Of a stretch of 64,000 bases of DNA, positions 46,254 to 53,874 are shown piece after piece. A program made the position numbers and the translations under genes. Source of the DNA: Methyloprofundus sp. (GTDB lineage Bacteria > Pseudomonadota > Gammaproteobacteria > Methylococcales > Methylomonadaceae); NCBI GenBank assembly GCA_016592635.1, contig AP023240.1:2893630-2957629 (forward strand), in the 5' to 3' direction. How positions within the stretch are numbered: the first letter of the stretch is position 1; each line of letters opens with the position of its first letter. The notes below the pieces were generated by a model, which did no database searches, was not told the origin of the DNA, and saw nothing but the letters and a program-made list of their open reading frames with translations.

Positions 46254-47918
46254 CTATGCGATGCCATTCAAACTATGCGTCGTCAAACTACCACGTCCAT
46301 CTTCAGTAATTTCATCATCGCTGATTTTAAAATTACCTACTTTCATGGTCATAAAACGTTCAAAGTACTTTTGCAAATCTTGTTCAACCGACGTATCCCA
46401 CTCAGGGCGTACAATATGGGTAGTCCCCCATTTAGTGTGCACTACCTTGCCATCGACAACCACTAACTCACCATCCTTGAATACATAATCAGGTTTCTCA
46501 AACATCTGCTCGCGATCAGTATTTTCAGTGTAGACAGTAATATCCGCCCACGCGCCTTCACCTAAACTACCACGGTCATCCAAACCTACTAATTTAGCCG
46601 CTCCTGCACGTGTTAGAATAGCGATCTCCTGCAAGCTATATTCACGATCTATTGAGCCTAAAGTCGTCATTTTTTGTGCTTCAGGATGAATAGTCGCCAA
46701 CATATCATTACGGAAACTCTTATCCATTAATAGACGAATCAAATGCGGATAAGTTGTAAACGGCGCGCCATTGGGGTGATCAGTCGTTAAAAATACACGC
46801 CAAGGATCATCTACCAAAAGGAAAATTTCTAAGCCAATTGCCCATTGCAGGGCATTAACAAAATTTTGATCACGATACTTAAACGGCACGACACCACAAC
46901 CTGCATCACACTCGATATCCATACACACCCATTTATCAGGGTTAGCAAAGCCATGATTCGCATGCTGACGCATATTGTCACCTGATGCGGTAATAGTTTG
47001 CCCAAATAAAATCTGCCCAACATCTGCAGTAATATTTTTGTTGTTATTAATGGCTTCTGCAATCTGAGCGCCACCTGAGGAGAATTTAAAATCTCCTTCA
47101 GTACCATAACTATGGAATTGAATATGCGTTAAATGCATTGGCAATCCGCCAATACCTTGGATAGTATCTAACGTAGTGCTTACATTACCTGGCACTCCCA
47201 AGTTACAACCATGCACATGCAGAGGGTGCTTAACACCTAATTCTTTAACTGCTGTAGCCAAAACCTGCAAGATCTCGCGAGGGCTCACACCATAATGTGC
47301 ATTCTGCTCGTCCAACTCCAATTTACGCTGATTAAATTTGAAGGCATTGATTCCTCCAGGGTTTACAACCTTGACACCAATAGCTTTGGCTGCATTCATC
47401 GTCCAGGCAACATAATCATTGATCGCTTTTTGATCTTTTTTAGCAGTGAGCATACGCAGTAAATAATCATCACTGCCCATCAATACATAACCGCCTTTAT
47501 CCAGAATGGGAATATCTGCCATTTCCATATGCGCTTGCCGTGCATTAACTGGTAAAACTGCCGGTTCAAAAGCAGTGGTATAGCCCATTTCTGCATAACG
47601 ATAACCCGTAGCAAAAGAACTCGGCATCGCATGCCCGCAGCCGGAGCGGGTAATATCAGAACGGTGCACAGGGTCACTACGGTGATCTTCAGGAATGAGC
47701 ATGCGTGCAATATTACCTTTACCACCACCAATATGCGTATGCATATCAATAGCACCCGCCATCAATACTTTACCCTTTAAATCGTATTCTTTGTCCACTT
47801 GTACATCAGCAGCAGGCTGCTTAATGAACCTGCCATCTTGTACATAAAGTGTTTTTATCTGACCATCAATCCCGCTCGCAGGATCATAGACCGTACCACC
47901 TGTTAATTTTATCAACAT
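46254..47918 (-). CDS. fhcA: Formyltransferase/hydrolase complex subunit A
   Basis: A 554-residue amidohydrolase-fold protein, the hydrolytic subunit related to FwdA/FmdA. The metal motif is DMHTHIGGGKGN (H60, H62) with later metal-ligand regions HVHGCNLGVPGN and LTHIQFHSYG. It releases formate from the formylated cofactor. The complex of aerobic methylotrophs lacks the redox subunits of methanogens, so the reaction here is hydrolysis rather than redox. It follows fhcB by 11 bases. Confidence 0.95.
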   Translation of the reverse strand: MLIKLTGGTVYDPASGIDGQIKTLYVQDGRFIKQPAADVQVDKEYDLKGKVLMAGAIDMHTHIGGGKGNIARMLIPEDHRSDPVHRSDITRSGCGHAMPSSFATGYRYAEMGYTTAFEPAVLPVNARQAHMEMADIPILDKGGYVLMGSDDYLLRMLTAKKDQKAINDYVAWTMNAAKAIGVKVVNPGGINAFKFNQRKLELDEQNAHYGVSPREILQVLATAVKELGVKHPLHVHGCNLGVPGNVSTTLDTIQGIGGLPMHLTHIQFHSYGTEGDFKFSSGGAQIAEAINNNKNITADVGQILFGQTITASGDNMRQHANHGFANPDKWVCMDIECDAGCGVVPFKYRDQNFVNALQWAIGLEIFLLVDDPWRVFLTTDHPNGAPFTTYPHLIRLLMDKSFRNDMLATIHPEAQKMTTLGSIDREYSLQEIAILTRAGAAKLVGLDDRGSLGEGAWADITVYTENTDREQMFEKPDYVFKDGELVVVDGKVVHTKWGTTHIVRPEWDTSVEQDLQKYFERFMTMKVGNFKISDDEITEDGRGSLTTHSLNGIA

Positions 47919-47929
47919 GACTACTTATC

Positions 47930-49189
47930 CTACAAAGCTTGTTCAATTGCGTTCAAGACATCTGCCGTACTTGGCAAGCCTGAATCGCGTAATTTTTTAA
48001 GACGTATTGCCACAACATTATCAAGACGATATGCATGCCCCACGTGATCAATTCCCGGAGTACCCACAGGAATAAAAACATCAGGTTCTTCAGCAAAGGC
48101 CATACCAGAACGAGCCACAACAATCGTTGGCAAATCAGTTATAGGTGGAACAGCAGCACTATTAAATGCTTGCACCCAAACTAAGGCATCAGCCTCACCA
48201 TTTTCCAACATGACTTTACTATCATATAAAAAGGGGTCATATTCAGGAAAACCACTTGAAAAACGCGTACGCGCAGGATAAGCCGAAGTCCAACCACAAA
48301 CTTGGTTAGCTGTTTGATCCCCTTCTTTACCACCCAAAGGAAAGCCAGAACTACGCGTGTCCATCGTATTAATGTCTTTAACCATTTCCGTCAACATTTG
48401 CACCGTCAACTCGGCATGATCAAAATTTAAAGCTCCTGCCGCCCAAGTTACTACACTGTATTTTGCCGCTTTCAGTTGTTCAGCAATCGTTCTTAATTCA
48501 TCCGTAGAAATGCCTGCAACCGTATCAACAACTATTTTTCGACCTTTGACTAACGCTCTTAACACGGCCGTTACTTCAGGTAAATCTACATCAGCACACT
48601 CCAATACTTTTGCCTGCACACCTTTTGGTGAAGTGGCAGCATTACCAGAAGGGGCTTTGCCTAAATATACGATTTGACGCTGACTGGTATCATCTAAAAA
48701 CATGGACTCTTCATTCCAGAGATAACGTTCAAAAAAGCGCGGTGCAAAACCTTCCAAATCAACGCCAACCACCAAAAAATAGTCACAACGGTTTTTAATT
48801 TCCGCCAAAGTCGTGGTCATCCAGCCTGTATCTTGTAGTGCCAAGAAATTACGCCGAGCAGCCGTGAAATTGATATTATCAACCACGGCTCCACTGCGAT
48901 CGGCCAATGCCATCACACCACGCATGCCATTGACATCCGTTGCACAACCACCAATGACTGGCTGATTACTCACTCCTAATAGCTCAGCCGCTTTCGCAAC
49001 AGCAACTTCCAAACTGACTTCCTGTCCAGCTACACGCGCACTAGTATCAGTAATTTCCTGTTCAAAAGCTGGTGTATTAACAGCGCAGCCATTCTCACTG
49101 ACTTTTACAGACAGTCCATCTACTTGCATGGTCAGGTCATCGGTACCAATACCACAAAAAGGACTGGGTACTTCAGTTATTTCATTCAC
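47930..49189 (-). CDS. fhcB: Formyltransferase/hydrolase complex subunit B
   Basis: A 419-residue homologue of the molybdo/tungstopterin subunit FwdB/FmdB, which in methylotrophs has lost redox activity. SPFCGIGTDDL near the start and SSGFPLGGKEGDQTANQVCGW are family features. It starts with GTG at 49189; the GTGA overlaps the stop of the upstream pterin-dehydratase-like gene by four bases, showing translational coupling. It heads the B-A-D-C order usual in gammaproteobacterial methanotrophs. Confidence 0.93.
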   Translation of the reverse strand: MNEITEVPSPFCGIGTDDLTMQVDGLSVKVSENGCAVNTPAFEQEITDTSARVAGQEVSLEVAVAKAAELLGVSNQPVIGGCATDVNGMRGVMALADRSGAVVDNINFTAARRNFLALQDTGWMTTTLAEIKNRCDYFLVVGVDLEGFAPRFFERYLWNEESMFLDDTSQRQIVYLGKAPSGNAATSPKGVQAKVLECADVDLPEVTAVLRALVKGRKIVVDTVAGISTDELRTIAEQLKAAKYSVVTWAAGALNFDHAELTVQMLTEMVKDINTMDTRSSGFPLGGKEGDQTANQVCGWTSAYPARTRFSSGFPEYDPFLYDSKVMLENGEADALVWVQAFNSAAVPPITDLPTIVVARSGMAFAEEPDVFIPVGTPGIDHVGHAYRLDNVVAIRLKKLRDSGLPSTADVLNAIEQAL

Positions 49190-49569
49190 TCACTGTTCCT
49201 CTGTGTGTCTTGTTTAATATATTTAAAACGTGGATCATTAGGCGTACCTTCAAAAATACCCGCAGACGTCTCCGCCGCATCCCACATAACCACTTCTTCA
49301 ATTTTTTTAGCTAACGCAAAATCCTTTGCAGTAACGCCTTTCGCTGAATGCGTAACTAATTTAACGATAACAAAAGCATAGGACACCGTTAAATCAGGGT
49401 GATGCCAAGCCTTTTCTGCCAAATGACCAACCGTATTGACCACCATTAAAGTAGCCTTCCAGCCACTAGTATAAATTTTACGACGAATCCAGCCTTTTTC
49501 ATAAGTCCAATGGGGTAGCTCTGTCGCTAAATGACTCTCAATTTCTAATTCTGTGTATGCTTCAGTCAT
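49186..49569 (-). CDS. Pterin-4a-carbinolamine dehydratase homologue
   Basis: A 127-residue protein of the PCD/DCoH/PhhB fold. The active-site motif is HHPDLTVSY (H56, H57, P58, D59) with the third histidine H74 in KLVTHSAKG. The N-terminal stretch is longer than minimal PhhB and the C-terminus carries DPRFKYIKQD. It is co-translated with fhcB (four-base overlap). Members beside H4MPT genes are thought to serve methanopterin synthesis or recycling rather than phenylalanine hydroxylation; this is inference from context. No phenylalanine hydroxylase gene is in the window. Confidence 0.83.
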   Translation of the reverse strand: MTEAYTELEIESHLATELPHWTYEKGWIRRKIYTSGWKATLMVVNTVGHLAEKAWHHPDLTVSYAFVIVKLVTHSAKGVTAKDFALAKKIEEVVMWDAAETSAGIFEGTPNDPRFKYIKQDTQRNSE

Positions 49570-49652
49570 GACTCACCTCTGTCGATACTCAAGAGTGCAT
49601 TATGCCACAAATCATACCCACAGAAAGCCTTGTATAACCTTAAATATTTTAC

Positions 49653-50402
49653 TTACACTATCAAAAATTCATGCAAAGAAATCAATTGAATCTGTTTCTC
49701 TCTAGCAACTTGTTTATCTAGGACTGTATTGTAACCCCAATCAACCAACTGCAGCGCAACACTTTTTAAGCGTTCATTCTCCCTAACATTCACTAAAGTA
49801 GGTAACCTATCTTCAATAAAACAAAGTCTTCTTGTTGGATATTTTTCTATTAATGCCTGTAATACAGCTTCCTTACTCATTTTTCTATCAAGACCAAAAA
49901 TGTCATTAGGTAAAGCAACATTATTTGCCTGCAATATTTGCTCAACAAAGCGCTCTTGCTTGGTGGTAACAATATACCAATCCTGACCATTAAGCTGACT
50001 TAATTTTTCTGCGACACCATCGAACAAAGGGTTCATTGCCACCCACTCATCCCGTGCTTGTGCAATCCACTTATCTCGCGTTGTACCAAACAACTGCTTC
50101 AAAAAAGCAACACCTTGTACCAACTCACCCAATAGTGCTTGCACCATAGCAAGGTTATCAGCCTTAATAGCGTCAAGAGTTACCCCTTGCTGTAATAAGC
50201 GTATTAATAAAATTGCTTCGTAACCTGTTTCTAATACGGGACGCAAGGCACGAAACTGATCTATCTGCACTGCAGAGGGTTCAGTTCCTATCATATCAGG
50301 CCAAACTTGCATAGCTGCCTTCCAACCTGTCATCGCAGTTTCTACGGCACTGTCACAGATGACACCATCAAAGTCTAAGGCGTATATAATGGGTTGCTTC
50401 AT
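49653..50402 (-). CDS. HAD-family hydrolase
   Basis: A 249-residue HAD protein. Motif I is ALDFDGVICDS (D10, D12), motif II IVTTKQERF, and motif IV CFIEDRLPTLVNV. A helical cap spans about residues 20-120. The substrate cannot be judged; homologues occur in many cyanobacteria and methanotrophs without assigned function. It lies about 85 bases after the aminotransferase gene, behind a small terminator, so it may be transcribed separately. Confidence 0.78.
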   Translation of the reverse strand: MKQPIIYALDFDGVICDSAVETAMTGWKAAMQVWPDMIGTEPSAVQIDQFRALRPVLETGYEAILLIRLLQQGVTLDAIKADNLAMVQALLGELVQGVAFLKQLFGTTRDKWIAQARDEWVAMNPLFDGVAEKLSQLNGQDWYIVTTKQERFVEQILQANNVALPNDIFGLDRKMSKEAVLQALIEKYPTRRLCFIEDRLPTLVNVRENERLKSVALQLVDWGYNTVLDKQVAREKQIQLISLHEFLIV

Positions 50403-50440
50403 GTAAAAAATTATTCAGAAAATGAACTACTTGCATTAAT

Positions 50441-50463
50441 ATAAAAGCAGGCTAAAGACCTGC
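50441..50463 (-). terminator. Terminator after aminotransferase gene
   Basis: Read on the minus strand, a 5-base GC-rich stem (GCAGG/CCTGC, 50447-50451 with 50459-50463) is followed by TTTTAT. The stem is short, so it may be leaky. Confidence 0.5.
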
Positions 50464-50487
50464 ACCCCATATCAATCATAAAATCTA

Positions 50488-51585
50488 TCAAGATTCCAAT
50501 ACGCCACGAATCACTGCAACAACCTCACGCACTGAATCATCACTCAACTCAGAACAAATCGGTAGCGACACACAACGCGCTGCAATCGCTTCTGTATTAG
50601 GCAAGCTTAAAGCTGCACAATCTTCTTTAAATACATTTTGCTGATGTAGTGGCACAGGATAAAATACAGAACAAGCAATTTGTTTTGCTTGCAGCGCTTC
50701 CAGAATCTCATCGCGTCTATCTGATAATAAAGTATATTGATGATACACATGCACACCAATACCATCTTCATATGGGGTTTCTACAGGCAAATCTGTCATT
50801 AACTCTGAATACAAATGTGCAGCATGACGACGGCTATCATTATAACGATCAATACGCTTTAATTTAGCTCGTAAAACCACTGCTTGCATCTCGTCAAGAC
50901 GGCTATTAAAACCAACCACATCATGGTAGTAACGTACATTAGAGCCATGATTACGTAACTGTTTTACCTTCGCAGCTGTTGCATCTGAATTAGTACCGAT
51001 TAAACCACCATCACCAAATGCACCTAAGTTTTTACTTGGAAAAAAACTGTAGCCGGCAGCATTACCAATACTACCCGTTTGTTTACCATCAATAGATGCA
51101 CCAAATGACTGCGCGCAATCTTCAATAATTTTCAGGCCATGCTTATCACAAACGGCTTTAATAGCTGCCATATCAACAGGCTGACCAAATAAATGCACCG
51201 GCATCACTGCTGTCGTTTTATCTGTGATAGCGGCCTCAATACTCTCTGCGGTAATATTAAACGTCTTAGGATCAACATCAACAAATACCGGTTTCGCACC
51301 AACGTAACAAATTGCTTCCGCAGTAGCAATAAAGGTAAATGCGGTGGTGATGACTTCATCTCCAGCACCTATGCCTTCAGCATCTAAAGCCAAATGTAAT
51401 GCATCCGTTCCTGACGCCACGCCAATTGCATGCTTCACGCCTAAATATTCAGCTGCTTCTTTTTCAAAAGCCTGCACATTTGGCCCCAAAATAAAGGAAC
51501 AGTTTTCTATAGTTTGTGCTAAACCTTGTTCAACTTCTTCTTTGATTTCTGCATACTGAGCTTTCAGGTTGACCATTGGGATCAT
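50488..51585 (-). CDS. DegT/DnrJ-family sugar aminotransferase, GnnB-like
   Basis: A 365-residue PLP-dependent nucleotide-sugar aminotransferase. The PLP lysine is K185 in FFPSKNLGAFGDGG; VASGTDALHLAL and EDCAQSFGA are also conserved. It is paired with an oxidoreductase gene just upstream. The pair resembles GnnB/GnnA, which make UDP-GlcNAc3N so that lipid A carries amide-linked acyl chains; that pathway has been described in Acidithiobacillus, Leptospira and some methanotrophs. Other 3- or 4-amino sugars remain possible. Start could be ATG 51585 or 51576. Confidence 0.85.
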   Translation of the reverse strand: MIPMVNLKAQYAEIKEEVEQGLAQTIENCSFILGPNVQAFEKEAAEYLGVKHAIGVASGTDALHLALDAEGIGAGDEVITTAFTFIATAEAICYVGAKPVFVDVDPKTFNITAESIEAAITDKTTAVMPVHLFGQPVDMAAIKAVCDKHGLKIIEDCAQSFGASIDGKQTGSIGNAAGYSFFPSKNLGAFGDGGLIGTNSDATAAKVKQLRNHGSNVRYYHDVVGFNSRLDEMQAVVLRAKLKRIDRYNDSRRHAAHLYSELMTDLPVETPYEDGIGVHVYHQYTLLSDRRDEILEALQAKQIACSVFYPVPLHQQNVFKEDCAALSLPNTEAIAARCVSLPICSELSDDSVREVVAVIRGVLES

Positions 51586-51665
51586 AATTATCTACTACCT
51601 TTTTTCTTAAATTATTTTGTATCAGCCTAGCTTAAACATTGCTTGAGCTAGGCAACATTATTCTC

Positions 51666-52598
51666 TTATTGCAGTAATTCAGTAATCTGAATTGCAGTTG
51701 CCAAAGCGCGACGGCCAGCTTCACCTGAAACATCAGGTGTATTACCAGTATTAATACATTCCACGAAATGCTTAATTTCTTCTAATAAGGCATCACCGCT
51801 TTCAAAGACAGATTTATCTGTTTCTATCTCTGGTACGCCAGGGAACATTTCTTTACTGCCAGCATAATGCTTAGTAAGCACTCTATTTTGAAAATCAATC
51901 GAAATATAAGCATTTGGACGGAACATACGCATCTTACGTTCCATTTTCATACTAATACGACTAGCCGTTACATTGGCAACGCAACCATTTTTAAAAGTCA
52001 AGCGTGCATTGGCTATATCAGTACCCTTCGTTAGTACTGCCGTACCGCTAGCTTCCATACGTACAACTTCTGAGTCAACAATAGCTAGAATAATATCAAT
52101 ATCGTGGATCATTAGATCCAAAACTACACTGACATCATTCGCACGTGGATTGAAAGGCGATAAGCGGTGTGACTCAATAAATAAAGGCTTATCTTCCAGC
52201 TCACCTAACCCTAATACTGCAGGGTTAAAGCGCTCCAAGTGCCCCACTTGTAAAATCAGATTCTTTTCTTTAGCGATAGCAATCAATTCATCTGCTTCAG
52301 CAACAGTTACCGTAATTGGTTTTTCCACTAAAACATGTGCGCCAGCATTTAAGAAATCTTTGGAAACCTCGTGATGTAGTGTTGTTGGTACCACAACACT
52401 TACTGCATCAACCTTACCTAGTAAAGACTGATAGTCAGTCAAAGCTTCTGCGCCATGCTTTTCTGCAACCTCTTTTGCTGCCTGCTCATTAATATCAACC
52501 ACAGCAACTAATTCACAATCAGGCAACGATGCATATTTTTCCGCATGGAATTTACCTAGATACCCAGTTCCTATCACAGCACATTTTAGTTTGCTCAT
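51666..52598 (-). CDS. Gfo/Idh/MocA-family oxidoreductase, GnnA-like
   Basis: About 310 residues from ATG 52598 (AAGAAA before it); a TTG at 52619 is the alternative. The Rossmann start is CAVIGTGYLGKFHAEKYASLP; the family motif is VLVEKPIT, and LQVGHLERFNPAVLG is typical of the oxidoreductase often found near lpxA/lpxB. With the following aminotransferase it would oxidise and then aminate a UDP-GlcNAc-like sugar at C3. No lpx gene is in the window, so the lipid A role is inferred. Confidence 0.8.
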   Translation of the reverse strand: MSKLKCAVIGTGYLGKFHAEKYASLPDCELVAVVDINEQAAKEVAEKHGAEALTDYQSLLGKVDAVSVVVPTTLHHEVSKDFLNAGAHVLVEKPITVTVAEADELIAIAKEKNLILQVGHLERFNPAVLGLGELEDKPLFIESHRLSPFNPRANDVSVVLDLMIHDIDIILAIVDSEVVRMEASGTAVLTKGTDIANARLTFKNGCVANVTASRISMKMERKMRMFRPNAYISIDFQNRVLTKHYAGSKEMFPGVPEIETDKSVFESGDALLEEIKHFVECINTGNTPDVSGEAGRRALATAIQITELLQ

Positions 52599-52669
52599 AT
52601 CGTTTCTTTTATAATTCAAAAAATCCCCGTATTGTAGCTGATTTAAAGCTTACTCCAAAATAGTCACAC

Positions 52670-53149
52670 CTAAAAATCTAAAGAAGCCCACCACAAGCGC
52701 ACTCTTAAGCCTGTTTCTGTTACGAAACCAAGGGTAACTGCACTGATTTGACCATCATGACCAACAATAAAAACAGCAGGCACCGCCGTCACACCAAATG
52801 CCTCAGCTAGCTGTCCATCATTATCATTTAACACTTGCCAATTAAGCCGTTTTTCTTGTAGGTATTGCTGTACGGTAGCGGCATTACCAGAGCGCAAAGC
52901 AATACTAACACCAGAATAATCTTGAAAAATATTATTTATAGTATCCGATATGGCAGTACAAATTCCGCACCAACTACCCCAGAAATAAATAATAGCAGGC
53001 TTATGCAACATTAGCTCTGCCGTTAAATCGCCAGCAATAGTCTGTACTGGCAACTCAGGCACCGCCCCAGTCCGTATATTACGCTGGGAAAAATTTTGTA
53101 CCACACTCAACATCACGATAAATAGCAAAATAAATCTTAAATTTTTCAT
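52670..53149 (-). CDS. Membrane-anchored thioredoxin-like protein
   Basis: A 159-residue protein with an N-terminal anchor or uncleaved signal (residues 5-20) and a periplasmic thioredoxin fold. The active site is WGSWCGIC (C61, C64), with the cis-proline in AVPAVFIVG. It resembles TlpA/ScsD-like proteins. It probably shuffles or oxidises disulfides in the periplasm. The start overlaps the metallopeptidase gene stop by four bases. Confidence 0.8.
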   Translation of the reverse strand: MKNLRFILLFIVMLSVVQNFSQRNIRTGAVPELPVQTIAGDLTAELMLHKPAIIYFWGSWCGICTAISDTINNIFQDYSGVSIALRSGNAATVQQYLQEKRLNWQVLNDNDGQLAEAFGVTAVPAVFIVGHDGQISAVTLGFVTETGLRVRLWWASLDF

Positions 53150-53874
53150 AGTCCTAACATTAAACTAGCACCATGCTGCTTTAACCAATGCCGTTGCTTG
53201 TTATATTCAGGGCAATGTTTAGCAACCAGTCCCCAAAAGGTGCCCGAATGATTACGGTGTTGTAGATGACATATTTCGTGTATCACCACATATTCAAAAA
53301 CGGCCACGGGTGCCAAAATCAATAACCAATTCAAATAAATATCGTTATGTATACCACAACTACCCCAGCGACTTTTTTGTGTTTTCACGCTGACTGAGCG
53401 AGCTTGTAATTGGTATAAAGTTTGATATTTTTGCGTGTATTCGCGCACTTGTTGGTCGGCCATTTGCCCCATCCAAGCCATTAAAACTATTCGTATCTGC
53501 TCGCTAAGCTCTATCACTGTTAGTTTCTTACCCAAGCTATTGGGTACATTAGCAACGAACTCTAAATTAAACTCTATTGTTATTTGTCGATTATCAGTTG
53601 ATTTAATTTGCAAAGGATACTTTTCTCCCTGAAAGGGAATCATAGCCCCCTGCTGGTAACTATCAGGAGCAAAACTGGCAATATTTGCCACATGTGTCCT
53701 CACCTTACTACGTGCAGTGGTCACCCACTCCTTTTTTTCCTGAACAAACTGCTGCACTTGCTTAACAGACATACGCAAAGGTACAACTACCTCCACTTTG
53801 TCGGCTGAAACAATAATTCTTGCCTGTTTGGCACGCGTACTCCGACGAATTTGATAATCCTCGCGATGACTCAT
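53146..53874 (-). CDS. YgjP-like (DUF45/M48-type) metallopeptidase domain protein
   Basis: A 242-residue protein with the zinc signature HEICHLQHRNHSGTFW (H199, E200, H203) and KSRWGSCGIHNDIYLNW, both typical of YgjP. Members have a metalloprotease fold; E. coli YgjP was reported to hydrolyse UTP to UMP, so the reaction here is open. It overlaps both neighbours by four bases, part of a translationally linked string. Confidence 0.85.
   Translation of the reverse strand: MSHREDYQIRRSTRAKQARIIVSADKVEVVVPLRMSVKQVQQFVQEKKEWVTTARSKVRTHVANIASFAPDSYQQGAMIPFQGEKYPLQIKSTDNRQITIEFNLEFVANVPNSLGKKLTVIELSEQIRIVLMAWMGQMADQQVREYTQKYQTLYQLQARSVSVKTQKSRWGSCGIHNDIYLNWLLILAPVAVFEYVVIHEICHLQHRNHSGTFWGLVAKHCPEYNKQRHWLKQHGASLMLGL

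Noticed and set aside
51973..52374. A 133-residue open frame opposite the oxidoreductase gene
   Set aside because: Serine/threonine-rich antisense shadow of a conserved gene without a ribosome site.
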